Source: Agrococcus casei LMG 22410 (lineage in GTDB: Bacteria > Actinomycetota > Actinomycetes > Actinomycetales > Microbacteriaceae). Taken from it: a stretch of DNA of 64,000 nt. The position numbers and the translations under genes are program-made. Below the pieces are notes generated by a model that saw nothing but the letters and a program-made list of their open reading frames with translations, searched no databases and had not been told where the DNA came from. Each line of letters opens with the position of its first letter. The first letter of the stretch is position 1. The stretch spans positions 95,224 to 159,223 of the forward strand of contig NZ_FUHU01000003.1 in the NCBI RefSeq assembly GCF_900163565.1. Direction: 5' to 3'. Of this stretch, positions 1 through 8,141 are shown piece by piece.

Positions 1-834
1 CTTGTCTTCTACCTCTGGGGCGTGTGGCGCCTGCACCGACGCGGCGACAAGTGGCCCGTGCACCGCACGGTGCTGTGGGTGCTCGGCACGCTGGTCTTCT
101 TCTGGCTGACTTCGGGCGCGCTGAACGTCTACCAGTTCTATTTCTTCTCGTGGCACATGCTGCAGCACATGATGCTCGGCATGCTCGTGCCGGTGCTGCT
201 GGCGCCCGGTGCTCCGATCACCCTGGCGATGCGCACCATCCGCGTTCGAAAGGACGGCTCGCGAGGTTCTCGCGAATGGCTGCTCGACACCGTGCACTCG
301 AAGTACATGGCCGTCGTGTCGTCGCCCATCGTGGCGAGTGCGATCTTCGTGCTGTCGATGTGGATCTTCTACTACACGCCGATGGTCGAGTGGGCGATGG
401 TCAATCACCTCGGCCACATCTGGATGGTGCTGCACTTCACGGCCGCCGGCTACCTGTGGGTGTCGATGCTGCTCGGCGTCGACCCGCAGCCGAAGCCGAC
501 GCCGTTTGCGCTGCGCATTCTGCTGATGCTGATCACGATGGCGTTCCACGCGTTCTTCGGGCTGTCGATCATGGTCAACCAGACGCTGATCGCCCCCGAG
601 TACTTCGGCGCGCTCGGCAACGGTGTCGATGCCATCGCAGACCAGACCACGGGCGGCGGCATCGCTTGGTCGGTCGGCGAGATTCCCACACTCATCCTTG
701 CTGTCGTGCTCGTCGTGCTGTGGGCGAAGTCCGACGATCGCGAAGCGAAGCGCTACGACCGCAAGGCGGCACGAGACGGCGATGCCGACCTCAATGCCTA
801 CAATCAGATGCTTGAGAGGATGTCGAATCGATGA
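1..834 (+). CDS. CtaG-type cytochrome c oxidase assembly protein, 5' truncated by window edge
   Basis: The reading frame is open from base 1, so the N-terminal part lies outside the window; about 277 residues remain. It is a multi-pass membrane protein with a His- and Met-rich helix (HMLQHMMLGMLVPVLLAPGAP) typical of the caa3_CtaG family, which helps deliver copper to cytochrome c oxidase; later segments carry further conserved histidines. In actinobacteria this domain is often the C-terminal half of a CopD-CtaG fusion, which would fit the missing N-terminus, but that part is not visible. The tail after the last helix is charged and cytoplasmic. Its stop codon overlaps the next start by 4 bases (ATGA), so it heads or continues the operon that runs to 4196. 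Confidence 0.85.
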   Translation, partial: LVFYLWGVWRLHRRGDKWPVHRTVLWVLGTLVFFWLTSGALNVYQFYFFSWHMLQHMMLGMLVPVLLAPGAPITLAMRTIRVRKDGSRGSREWLLDTVHSKYMAVVSSPIVASAIFVLSMWIFYYTPMVEWAMVNHLGHIWMVLHFTAAGYLWVSMLLGVDPQPKPTPFALRILLMLITMAFHAFFGLSIMVNQTLIAPEYFGALGNGVDAIADQTTGGGIAWSVGEIPTLILAVVLVVLWAKSDDREAKRYDRKAARDGDADLNAYNQMLERMSNR

Positions 835-1589
835 AGAACCCGGTGAAGCCCGACGAGCAGCAGACACCTGAACAGCTGGCTGAGGTCATGAATGGCCGCG
901 AAGTGCGCTTTCGGTTCGTGCGCCACGGCCAGACCGTCTACAACACCGAGCACCGCATGCAGGGCTGGTCAGACTCGCCCATGACGCCGCTCGGCGATGA
1001 GCAGATCGCCATGGTGGGGCAGGCGCTGAAGCGCGTGCCGATCGAGCTGGTGTTCTCGAGTGACCTGCAGCGGTGCCGCACGACCACGCAGGGAATCCTG
1101 GATGCGCGTGCCGAGCATCCGCAGCCCGTCTTTCTTGAAGAGCTGCGCGAGTGGAACTTCGGCGGTCATGAGGCGCAGCTGTCGAAGCACGTGTGGGGCA
1201 AGCTGATCGAGAAGCACAACATCGAGTTCGACCGCGAGGCCGATGCGATTCGTCAGCTGGGCGAAAAGCTCGGCTGGACGGGCATGTTTGACGGCGTCGC
1301 CGAACTCGACGAGACCGGCCAGAGCGAATATGCGGCACAGATCGTGCTGCGTGCTGACCGTGCGCTCACTGCAATGCTGTCCGCGGCAGCGGCCGAGCCG
1401 GGCGACGAACTCGTCAATGTGCTGGTCGTGACGCACGGAGGCTTCATCTCGACGCTGCTGCGCCAGCTGATCCCCGAGGTATCGGCCGACTCGATTCTGC
1501 CCAACTGCTCTGTTTCGACGGTCGAGCTGCGCGATGGCGCGTGGCAGCTCATCGCGCAGGGCGTGGAGCCACAGGATTTTGCCGCGTAG
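831..1589 (+). CDS. Histidine phosphatase family protein (phosphoglycerate mutase-like)
   Basis: A 252-residue protein with the RHG signature (FVRHGQTVYN, around residues 29-38) that carries the phospho-accepting histidine, and the second catalytic histidine in VVTHGGF near residue 200. These residues define the histidine phosphatase superfamily, whose members are phosphatases or mutases; the substrate cannot be read from sequence. No transmembrane segment or signal peptide is seen. The start ATG overlaps the stop of the CtaG-like gene, and the end runs about 11 bases into the first of four membrane-protein genes, so translation is probably coupled throughout. The functional link to these neighbours is unknown. 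Confidence 0.88.
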   Translation: MKNPVKPDEQQTPEQLAEVMNGREVRFRFVRHGQTVYNTEHRMQGWSDSPMTPLGDEQIAMVGQALKRVPIELVFSSDLQRCRTTTQGILDARAEHPQPVFLEELREWNFGGHEAQLSKHVWGKLIEKHNIEFDREADAIRQLGEKLGWTGMFDGVAELDETGQSEYAAQIVLRADRALTAMLSAAAAEPGDELVNVLVVTHGGFISTLLRQLIPEVSADSILPNCSVSTVELRDGAWQLIAQGVEPQDFAA

Positions 1590-2238
1590 GAGAGCAGCGA
1601 GAAGCTTCGGCGCTTTTCTCACCCAGGCGTCAGGTTTCGCCGTCATGGGCTGGACGACCCTGCTCATCGGCGCGGCGATCATTCCTGACGCGGCTGCTGT
1701 GCTCGTCGTGTTCAGCGTCGTGGGGTTGGGGGCGCAGGTCATGGTCACCATGGCCATCGGCTGGCTCGCCGCCGGCAGGCACCGGGTTCGCTCGTGGCCT
1801 CGCAGCGTGGTGCAGGCCATCTGCGCCTGGATGCTGATGGGTGTCGTCTTCGGCGGCGCTCTGCTCGGCATCACGGGCGCTGTCGAATTCGACTGGCCGG
1901 TCGGTGTGCTGGTCGTGATCGGCGTCGTGGCGCTCGTAGCTTTGGCAACGAGCATCATGGTGTTCGCGGCGGTCGGGCCCTTCTCTGCACCGACGACCCC
2001 TCCTGCAACGCTCGAATCGGGGCAGCGTCTTGTGCGCGCATCCGTCACCGCCGTCGCGGGTAGCCACCGCACGTTCTGCGTCGCCGACTTCGAGTACGAG
2101 GGGCCTCACGGAGGCATGAGACCGGCTTCGACGATCTCAGGATCGTGGCTGTTTCCCGGTGTATCGTCTGGCGTCATGCTGTGCGACTCGGCCAATCGGC
2201 CCATCCGCTTCTACGACCAGGCGCGTGCTCATGCGTAA
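1579..2238 (+). CDS. Membrane protein, copy 1 of 4 tandem paralogs
   Basis: I do not recognise a named family. The protein has about four hydrophobic helices in the first 130 residues, then a soluble tail of about 80 residues ending in NRPIRFYDQARAHA. The next three genes have the same plan and the same C-terminal signature (roughly G-x-V-L-x-D-x-x-x-P-x-R-P-I-R-F), so this is copy 1 of a tandem family. I chose TTG 1579 as start because the N-terminus then aligns with copy 2 and a GGAG lies about 10 bases upstream; ATG 1645 is the alternative and would cut the first helix. It overlaps the histidine phosphatase gene by 11 bases and copy 2 by 8. Copy 1 is the most diverged in the tail. Confidence 0.7.
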   Translation: MPRRRAARSFGAFLTQASGFAVMGWTTLLIGAAIIPDAAAVLVVFSVVGLGAQVMVTMAIGWLAAGRHRVRSWPRSVVQAICAWMLMGVVFGGALLGITGAVEFDWPVGVLVVIGVVALVALATSIMVFAAVGPFSAPTTPPATLESGQRLVRASVTAVAGSHRTFCVADFEYEGPHGGMRPASTISGSWLFPGVSSGVMLCDSANRPIRFYDQARAHA

Positions 2239-2857
2239 GCCGCCAATCGCCGCTGCGACCATGGCGTCGTTCTCGGTCGGGCTCGGCACCGCGCTGCTGC
2301 TGTCGCTGCTTGACGTGTATGTGCTCATCGGCGCGTTAGTGATGGCGGTCAGTTATCCGCTCGCCGTCGTGCTGACGAGCATGGCGCTCGGCCCGAACAG
2401 AGTTCACGGCTGGGTGCTGACACTGCACATCCATGTGCTCGGATCGGTGATGTTCGGTGTCGCCGGTGCCGCGGGGCTTGTCATGGCTGTGCGCTGGAAC
2501 GAGCTGCACCCGATGCTGATCATTGTGTTGATGGCGGCGGCGGTCGGTTTTGGTGGCTTCGGTTACACCGCAGTGACGTTCTCGGGAGTATTCAACGAGG
2601 GGCACAGAACACTGAACGTGCGTGAGCTTGCAGAAGGTCTCGAGGCAGTGAAGGCCGACGTGACCACGGCTGATCCGGGCTTGCGGCTCGGGCTCGAGAT
2701 CTGTGAAGTCGAGTTTCAGGATCTGCACGACAAGCGTCGCTACGCTCGGCATCTGTCGAGAGGAGAACGCGTGCTGCCGGGTGCTTGGGTGCTGAACGCA
2801 CCAGACGACCCTGCCCTGCCCATCCGTCTCTATGACTCGCTGCGGGAGAGGCCATGA
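2231..2857 (+). CDS. Membrane protein, copy 2 of 4 tandem paralogs
   Basis: A 208-residue protein with about four predicted membrane helices (residues about 10-125) followed by a soluble tail with a CEVEFQDLHDKRRYAR segment and the ending ALPIRLYDSLRERP. The same two tail blocks, (V/L)(E/D)(F/Y)-x-D-x-x-G/D-x-x-R-Y and P-x-R/L-P-I-R-F/L, occur in the flanking copies. ATG 2231 lies inside the end of copy 1, and the stop overlaps ATG 2854 of copy 3 (ATGA), so the proteins are probably made together in fixed ratio. Function unknown; a heteromeric membrane complex or a set of duplicated sensors are both possible. There is no signal peptide beyond the first helix. Confidence 0.78.
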   Translation: MRKPPIAAATMASFSVGLGTALLLSLLDVYVLIGALVMAVSYPLAVVLTSMALGPNRVHGWVLTLHIHVLGSVMFGVAGAAGLVMAVRWNELHPMLIIVLMAAAVGFGGFGYTAVTFSGVFNEGHRTLNVRELAEGLEAVKADVTTADPGLRLGLEICEVEFQDLHDKRRYARHLSRGERVLPGAWVLNAPDDPALPIRLYDSLRERP

Positions 2858-3513
2858 GTCTCGAACCGCTCAAGCTGAATCACCTCCGGGTCACAGGATC
2901 GTTGGCGGTGCCCACTCTGATCGCGATCGCGGGCCTCGGCGTGACGCTCATCGTGATGTCGGCGTTCATGCCGACAGAGCTCTGGCCGCTTGGCATCGGC
3001 GGACTGGTGCTGCTGATCGGCGGATGCCCGCTGTCAGTGCAGATGGCGAAGGCCACTCTCGGCGAGTACAGGACGCAGTCGTCGCTTCGCTTTGTGCGTC
3101 AGATCATGCCGGTATGGCTGCTCGGATTCGCGACCCTGGGTGCGGGGCTCGTGGCATTGGCGGCATTCTCTGAATCACTCATAGGCCTCGGCGTCACTGC
3201 AGCGGCTGTCTGCATCGGCTTCCTCGTCGCGGCGATCGTGGCAGGCATTCGACTTCGACCCTCGCGCTTCGTCACGATGTACTCCCGTGAGGTTCAGCCG
3301 GGGCAACTCGTCAGCCCGGCGACCATGCACATCGTCTACGGGCCTCCTGCAGCCCTCGGGGTGGGCCTGGTCGAGTACCGCGACGCCCAGGGGCGGTTGC
3401 GATATGTGCGTGACTTTCCGATCGGCGGAAAGAGCCCCGTGAGCGGCTACGTGCTCTATGACGCGCGGCAGCCCGACCGCCCCATCCGATTCGCGCTCGA
3501 GTACCGGCACTGA
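2854..3513 (+). CDS. Membrane protein, copy 3 of 4 tandem paralogs
   Basis: A 219-residue member of the tandem family. Helices are predicted at about residues 15-40, 45-65, 85-105 and 110-135. The tail begins with a REVQPGQLVSPATMH block that closely matches copy 4 (SEIRPGQVVTPARLH), then has VGLVEYRDAQGRLRYVRD and ends in PDRPIRFALEYRH. Copies 3 and 4 are the closest pair. The gene starts within the stop codon of copy 2 and ends 2 bases before the start of copy 4. No enzyme motif is visible; the soluble tail may be a small beta-rich cytoplasmic domain. Confidence 0.8.
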   Translation: MSLEPLKLNHLRVTGSLAVPTLIAIAGLGVTLIVMSAFMPTELWPLGIGGLVLLIGGCPLSVQMAKATLGEYRTQSSLRFVRQIMPVWLLGFATLGAGLVALAAFSESLIGLGVTAAAVCIGFLVAAIVAGIRLRPSRFVTMYSREVQPGQLVSPATMHIVYGPPAALGVGLVEYRDAQGRLRYVRDFPIGGKSPVSGYVLYDARQPDRPIRFALEYRH

Positions 3514-3515
3514 GG

Positions 3516-4196
3516 ATGTCGCTCACTGCTCCTCCCATGGGCTACTGGCGTCGCTGGCGCGTCTCGATGCTCATGCCCGCTCTCGGAGTAATCGGCCTTC
3601 TTGCCGTTGCTGTGGTCGTGCCCGCAATCGTGGTGATGCCAGAGTTCTGGCCTGTCTGGCTCGCGATCGCATTCGTCGGCTGCGGAGCCTCAGCCGCAGG
3701 GGCTCTCGGCGTCGCCAGAACATCCCTCGGCGCTCACTCCGTGCGCACCGCGTACGGCAGCGTCTGGTGTCTGATGCTGCTCTGGTGGCTGATCGGGGCC
3801 GCCTTGGGCGTCGTCGTGGTGACGGTGCTGCAGTGGAAAGAGGCGGCGGGCCTTGGTAGGTTCGGACTCGTTGCGCTCGCGGTCGCGCTTCTTGTGCTCG
3901 CGGTTGCTGCGTCTGCGATAGACCCGGTGCTGAAGACGAAGCTCAAGGCCTCAGAGATTCGACCGGGACAGGTCGTGACGCCGGCACGGCTGCACTTCTG
4001 GCAGATGTCCTGGAAGTCGGCTGCAATCGGTGTCGTCGAGTTCGCTGACCAGCACGGGCAGAAGCGCTACGCGGTGACGTTGCCTGACAGCGACGGCTCA
4101 GCCGATGAGCGTGTCGAGGAGGGGTTCGTGCTCTTCGACGTGACCAGCCCCGAACGCCCTCACCGGTTCGTGAAGGAGTTCGATCCGAACGCGTGA
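3516..4196 (+). CDS. Membrane protein, copy 4 of 4 tandem paralogs
   Basis: A 226-residue member of the tandem family and the last gene of the operon. It has four predicted membrane helices, a SEIRPGQVVTPARLH block after the last helix, IGVVEFADQHGQKRYAV, and the C-terminal block SPERPHRFVKEFDPNA, in which RPHRF replaces the RPIRF of the other copies. ATG 3516 is 2 bases after the stop of copy 3. The stop codon abuts the stop of the convergent amidotransferase gene with no spacer. Function unknown. Confidence 0.8.
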   Translation: MSLTAPPMGYWRRWRVSMLMPALGVIGLLAVAVVVPAIVVMPEFWPVWLAIAFVGCGASAAGALGVARTSLGAHSVRTAYGSVWCLMLLWWLIGAALGVVVVTVLQWKEAAGLGRFGLVALAVALLVLAVAASAIDPVLKTKLKASEIRPGQVVTPARLHFWQMSWKSAAIGVVEFADQHGQKRYAVTLPDSDGSADERVEEGFVLFDVTSPERPHRFVKEFDPNA

Positions 4197-5006
4197 CTAG
4201 GCGGCGACAGTCTCGCCGACGCGCAGATCGTGGAATTCGAGGCGCAATGTCTCGAGGTCGACTGTCGCGACGGAATTCTGTCGCATGGGCGTCCAGCCTT
4301 CGTGGGCGAGGCCCGACGAGGTGAATGCGACCGTGCCATCGACCGCGCGCCGGTACGAGAGCTGGTAGTAGTGGTCGATGTGGTCCAGGGGCAGGTCGTC
4401 GCCCAGGTTGGCCTCATCGAATTCATCGGTCGGCAGTGAAGCGCCGTCATTCGCGTGCACCGCGATGAGCTCGCTCTCGCTGAGAACGAGCAGGTTGATC
4501 GACGCGCCAGGAAAGCGCTCGCTGACCGACTCGACCGTGGTGATCACCGCATCCGACAGCGTGAGACCTGCGTTCAGCGCACGCGTGATGAGTGCGACCA
4601 GCACGGAGGTGTCACTGTCGCCGCCGTGCGGCTCGAGCTCGTCGGTGTTCACGAGCTTCTTGAACTCGGCAACAGGCTTGATTGACCCGTTGTGCGCGAG
4701 TGCGAAGCGGTCGGTCACGAACGGATGTGCGTTCTCGAGCGTGCGTGCGATGCCTTCGGTCGCGAGACGCAGATGGGTGAGGCGTGCGGTCGACGGCACG
4801 TTGGTGAGCGCAGCGTCGAGCTCGGGGTCGCGGAGACCCGAGTGTGCCGACCTGACCCGCTCGATGCCGTGTTCGCCGAGGAACGCGGTGCCCCATCCGT
4901 CAGCGTGCAGGCGCCCCATTCGCTGCCACTCGCTGCAGTTCGCCTCGCCGATGACCTCCTGGGTCGTCGTGGTGACAGGTGCTGCGTAGCCGAGCAGTCG
5001 ACACAT
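4197..5006 (-). CDS. Class II glutamine amidotransferase (YafJ/EgtC-like)
   Basis: A 269-residue protein. The start is fixed by the family: the mature N-terminus needs the nucleophile Cys2, and ATG 5006 gives MCRLLGYAAP behind a strong AAGGAGG ribosome site 9-10 bases upstream; a longer in-frame extension would bury the cysteine. Other class II amidotransferase features are the LTHLRLAT segment, the oxyanion-type ALAHNGSI and the GGDSDTSV loop. Proteins of this type include EgtC of ergothioneine synthesis and YafJ of unknown role; no other ergothioneine genes lie nearby, so the specific reaction is not assigned. It is convergent with the membrane-protein operon and divergent from a helicase gene. 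Confidence 0.85.
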   Translation of the reverse strand: MCRLLGYAAPVTTTTQEVIGEANCSEWQRMGRLHADGWGTAFLGEHGIERVRSAHSGLRDPELDAALTNVPSTARLTHLRLATEGIARTLENAHPFVTDRFALAHNGSIKPVAEFKKLVNTDELEPHGGDSDTSVLVALITRALNAGLTLSDAVITTVESVSERFPGASINLLVLSESELIAVHANDGASLPTDEFDEANLGDDLPLDHIDHYYQLSYRRAVDGTVAFTSSGLAHEGWTPMRQNSVATVDLETLRLEFHDLRVGETVAA

Positions 5007-5093
5007 GTGGGGGTTCCTCCTTCGCTCAGACCATCTTCCTCGCTCGCCGCAGGTTTGCCAAGGAGGTGCGTAACTCACTGTCACAATAGGCAG

Positions 5094-6413
5094 GTGGTTG
5101 AACTCTCGGACGAACAGCGCGCGCTGTTCGAGCGCATCGAGAACACGACCGACCACCTCTTCATCACAGGGCGTGCGGGCACCGGAAAATCGACGCTGCT
5201 GAACTACCTGGCGTCGCACACGCACAAGCGCATCGTGATCTCGGCCCCCACCGGGGTTGCCGCTCTGAATGTCGGCGGACAGACCATTCACTCACTGCTG
5301 AAGCTGCACCTGGGTGTCATCGCCAACTCGTCGCTGCGCCAGAATGACAAGCTGAAGACGCTGCTGCGCGAGCTCGACACTCTCGTGATCGACGAGATAT
5401 CGATGGTCAACGCCGACCTCATGGATGCCGTCGACCGCTCGCTGCGCCAGGCTCGCGGCACCTACTCAGAGGCGTTCGGTGGCGTGCAGGTCGTGATGTT
5501 CGGCGACCCATACCAACTGGCGCCCGTGCCGCCGCGCGACGACGAGAAACTCTACTTCGATGAGCACTACGAGTCGGTGTGGTTCTTCGACGCGAAGGTG
5601 TGGCGTGAGACTGAGCTCGATGTGGTCGAGCTCGTGCACATCCACCGGCAGTCAGACATGGAGTTCAAGATGGCACTCAATGCTGTACGCCACGGAACGG
5701 TCACGGCTGAGATCGCAGAACTGCTCAACACTCAGGGGCTGCGCCAGCCTCCTGACGACGAGATCCTGACGCTGGCGAGCCGTAACGACACGGTGCGGCG
5801 CATCAACGCCCGCGAGCTGGCCCGACTGGGCGGCAAGACGAAGAGCGCGGTCGCCGAGGTCAACGGAGAGTTCGGGCGCTCGCAGTTTCCGGCAGACGAG
5901 GTGCTCGAGCTGAAGGTCGGCGCGCAGGTCATGTTTCTTCGCAACGACCCCGAGGGTCGCTGGGTCAACGGCACGTTGGGTCGCGTCGTCGACATCGGAC
6001 GCACGGTGTGGGTCGACGTCGACGGTGAAGACCACGAGGTCGAGCCGACCGTGTGGGAGAAGTACCGCTACACCTACGCGGCTGAGAAGAAAGAGCTCAA
6101 GCGCGAGATCGCTGCCGAGTTCACGCAACTGCCGCTGCGCTTGGCGTGGGCGGTGACCATTCACAAGTCGCAGGGCAAGACCTTCGACCAGGCGATCATC
6201 GACCTCGGTTCGCGGGCGTTCAGCCCGGGGCAGACCTACGTCGCGCTCTCACGCCTGACGAGCCTCGACGGGCTCTACCTCACGCGGCCTTTGAAGCCCG
6301 CGGACATCATCGTCGACATGCGCGTGCGCAAGTTCATCGTGGATGTGCGAGCCCGGCAGGCGGACGGCCGTCGCGGATGGGGCGAGACGGCAGGGCTGTC
6401 GACGCCGTTCTAG
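5094..6413 (+). CDS. Pif1/RecD-like superfamily 1B helicase
   Basis: A 439-residue ATPase with Walker A GRAGTGKST (residues 26-34), Walker B VIDEISM, a GDPYQLAPVPP motif III and a C-terminal AVTIHKSQGKTFDQ...VALSRLTSLDGL block. These are the motifs of Pif1/RecD-type SF1B helicases, which unwind DNA 5'-3' in repair, recombination or replication restart. It is shorter than RecD2 and has no extra domain, as in many bacterial Pif1-like proteins. GTG 5094 is chosen because homologous sequence begins there; a CACAAT box lies 5 bases upstream, which suggests a leaderless mRNA. The stop codon shares a CTAG palindrome with the stop of the convergent NUDIX gene. Confidence 0.88.
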   Translation: MVELSDEQRALFERIENTTDHLFITGRAGTGKSTLLNYLASHTHKRIVISAPTGVAALNVGGQTIHSLLKLHLGVIANSSLRQNDKLKTLLRELDTLVIDEISMVNADLMDAVDRSLRQARGTYSEAFGGVQVVMFGDPYQLAPVPPRDDEKLYFDEHYESVWFFDAKVWRETELDVVELVHIHRQSDMEFKMALNAVRHGTVTAEIAELLNTQGLRQPPDDEILTLASRNDTVRRINARELARLGGKTKSAVAEVNGEFGRSQFPADEVLELKVGAQVMFLRNDPEGRWVNGTLGRVVDIGRTVWVDVDGEDHEVEPTVWEKYRYTYAAEKKELKREIAAEFTQLPLRLAWAVTIHKSQGKTFDQAIIDLGSRAFSPGQTYVALSRLTSLDGLYLTRPLKPADIIVDMRVRKFIVDVRARQADGRRGWGETAGLSTPF

Positions 6414-7027
6414 CCACTCTGCTTATCGCGGTACTCATACCGCCAGGGCAGCTCGCTCGTGTGCAGGTGGTGCGGGCCGGATGAGACGAGGCCGTGCTCA
6501 GGCAGCCCCTTGGTGCGGAACTCCTCTGCGCCCGCTTCGCGTGCTGCAGCGACCGCATCCGCGTACGCCCCGTGTGACCTGAGCAGGGTCAGGGTTACGA
6601 AGGTGGGAGGCGCGAGTGTTGCGATGCCGCGCGCGTGGGCGTCGAGGACGCGGGCGGGTGTGCTCCACTTCCAGTCGACGACTTCGTCGGGGCTGGGCAC
6701 GACGTCGCCCTCTGGCGCCATTGCGAGGAAGAAGTGCGTATCGAATCGGCGCTTGAGCTCCACCGGTGGAATCCAGCGTGACAGCGGAACGAGCGCCTCG
6801 GGGTCGACGATGAGCCCGACCTCTTCGTGCACTTCGCGCACGGCTCCGACGCGGGCTCTGGTCTGCTCATCCTCGCCCGGAGCGTCATCGTCGTCGATGC
6901 GGCCGCCCGGAAACACCCAGGCGTTCGCGAACGAGCCGCGCGCGGGGCGCTGCATCACGAGCACTTCGAAGCCGGCTTCTGCTTCTCGGCCCAAGATGAC
7001 GGTGGCTGCAAGCACTGGATCAGTCAT
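6410..7027 (-). CDS. NUDIX hydrolase
   Basis: A 205-residue protein whose NUDIX box runs through FPGGRIDDDDAPGE and, after an insertion, REVHEEVGL (about residues 37-70), giving the metal-binding glutamates. The box has a longer spacer than the canonical GX5EX7REUXEEXGU, as in NUDT19/CoA-type actinobacterial members. It hydrolyses a nucleoside diphosphate linked to some other moiety; the substrate is unknown. ATG 7027 is chosen because the conserved MTDPVLAATVIL strand begins there. It is divergent from the FUSC gene with 43 bases between, and its stop overlaps the helicase stop. Confidence 0.85.
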   Translation of the reverse strand: MTDPVLAATVILGREAEAGFEVLVMQRPARGSFANAWVFPGGRIDDDDAPGEDEQTRARVGAVREVHEEVGLIVDPEALVPLSRWIPPVELKRRFDTHFFLAMAPEGDVVPSPDEVVDWKWSTPARVLDAHARGIATLAPPTFVTLTLLRSHGAYADAVAAAREAGAEEFRTKGLPEHGLVSSGPHHLHTSELPWRYEYRDKQSG

Positions 7028-7070
7028 ACCGCCAGCGTACGATGGTGGGCACCCACACGGAAGGCGACGG

Positions 7071-8141
7071 ATGCGAGGTTCGAGAGTCCCAGCGCGGCTG
7101 CGCTCGCTCGCTGACACCGTCAGAGCACAGCGTCGCGTGTCACCGCTGCAGATGCTCAAGACGTCGATCGCGGCAGTGCTGTCGTGGATGGTCGCGGGCC
7201 TGCTGCCCTCTGATCAGCCGCCCATCTTCGCTGTCATCGCAGCCATCATCATCGTCGCGCCGAGCGTCAACCAGTCGCTTGCGAAGGTCTTCGAGCGCAC
7301 CCTCGGCGTTCTGCTCGGTGTCGTCTTGGCCATGGGCGTCGGACTGCTGTTCGGCCAAGGAACATGGGTGATCCTGCTGGCGGTCGTGCTGTCGGTGGTG
7401 GTCGCCTGGGCGCTTCGCCTGTCGGTCGCGGCGGGCAACCAGCTGCCGATCAGCGCGATGCTGGTGCTTGCGCTCGGGGCTGCGTCGCCGACCTACTCGG
7501 TCGAGCGCATCGTCGAGACGGTCATCGGTGCGATCATCGCGTTCGTCATCAACGCACTCATCGTGCCGCCGGTGCCGCTCGAAGACACGAAGCGCGAGAT
7601 CCTGACGCTTGCAGAAGAGACCGCCCGGTCGTTCGAGCGGCTGGCTGACGCGAGCATCGGTCGCAAGGGCAGCGAGAAGCCGGGCCTGCTGCTGGTCGAG
7701 GTGCGCCTCCTGCGGCCCATGCAGGAGCGCGCCGACGAGGCGGTGTTGGCCGCTGAAGAGTCGCTAGCGCTCAACCCGTTCGCCCGCCGCTATCGCCCGC
7801 GCATCAGTGCCATGCGCGACTCCCTTGACGAGCTCGCGCACATCACGGTGCCGCTGATCGGCATGACTCGAGCATTTCGCGACCACTACGACGACGAGCT
7901 GACGAGCGAGCCGATGATGCGCGAGATCGCGATCGAAATGCGGCGCATCGCGCACGACATCCGTATGCGCTTCGTCACCCCGCACGAGATCGGGCCAGAA
8001 GAGTCGGTCGACACGAAGCCGCTGCTCACCACTCCGCTGATCATGGCGGCGCCCAGCGGAGTGCACTGGATGCTGATCGGATCGCTGCTCGAAGACCTCC
8101 GCCGGGTGCACGGGGTCGTGGTGGGTGAAGACGAGCGCTAA
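7071..8141 (+). CDS. FUSC/aromatic acid exporter family membrane protein
   Basis: A 356-residue protein with a hydrophobic N-terminal half of about five or six helices (about residues 20-165), then a long charged helical cytoplasmic domain. This plan matches the FUSC / ArAE_1 family of putative aromatic acid exporters. The N-terminal MLKTSIAAVLSWMVA stretch is typical of the first helix of the family. ATG 7071 has a GGAAGG ribosome site. The substrate cannot be told from sequence; the phenylacetate genes are about 9 kb away, so a functional link is only a guess. Its stop overlaps that of the convergent lyase gene by 3-4 bases. Confidence 0.8.
   Translation: MRGSRVPARLRSLADTVRAQRRVSPLQMLKTSIAAVLSWMVAGLLPSDQPPIFAVIAAIIIVAPSVNQSLAKVFERTLGVLLGVVLAMGVGLLFGQGTWVILLAVVLSVVVAWALRLSVAAGNQLPISAMLVLALGAASPTYSVERIVETVIGAIIAFVINALIVPPVPLEDTKREILTLAEETARSFERLADASIGRKGSEKPGLLLVEVRLLRPMQERADEAVLAAEESLALNPFARRYRPRISAMRDSLDELAHITVPLIGMTRAFRDHYDDELTSEPMMREIAIEMRRIAHDIRMRFVTPHEIGPEESVDTKPLLTTPLIMAAPSGVHWMLIGSLLEDLRRVHGVVVGEDER

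Noticed and set aside
4692..5093. N-terminal extension of the helicase gene
   Set aside because: It lies opposite the amidotransferase gene and codes unlikely sequence; GTG 5094 starts the conserved domain.
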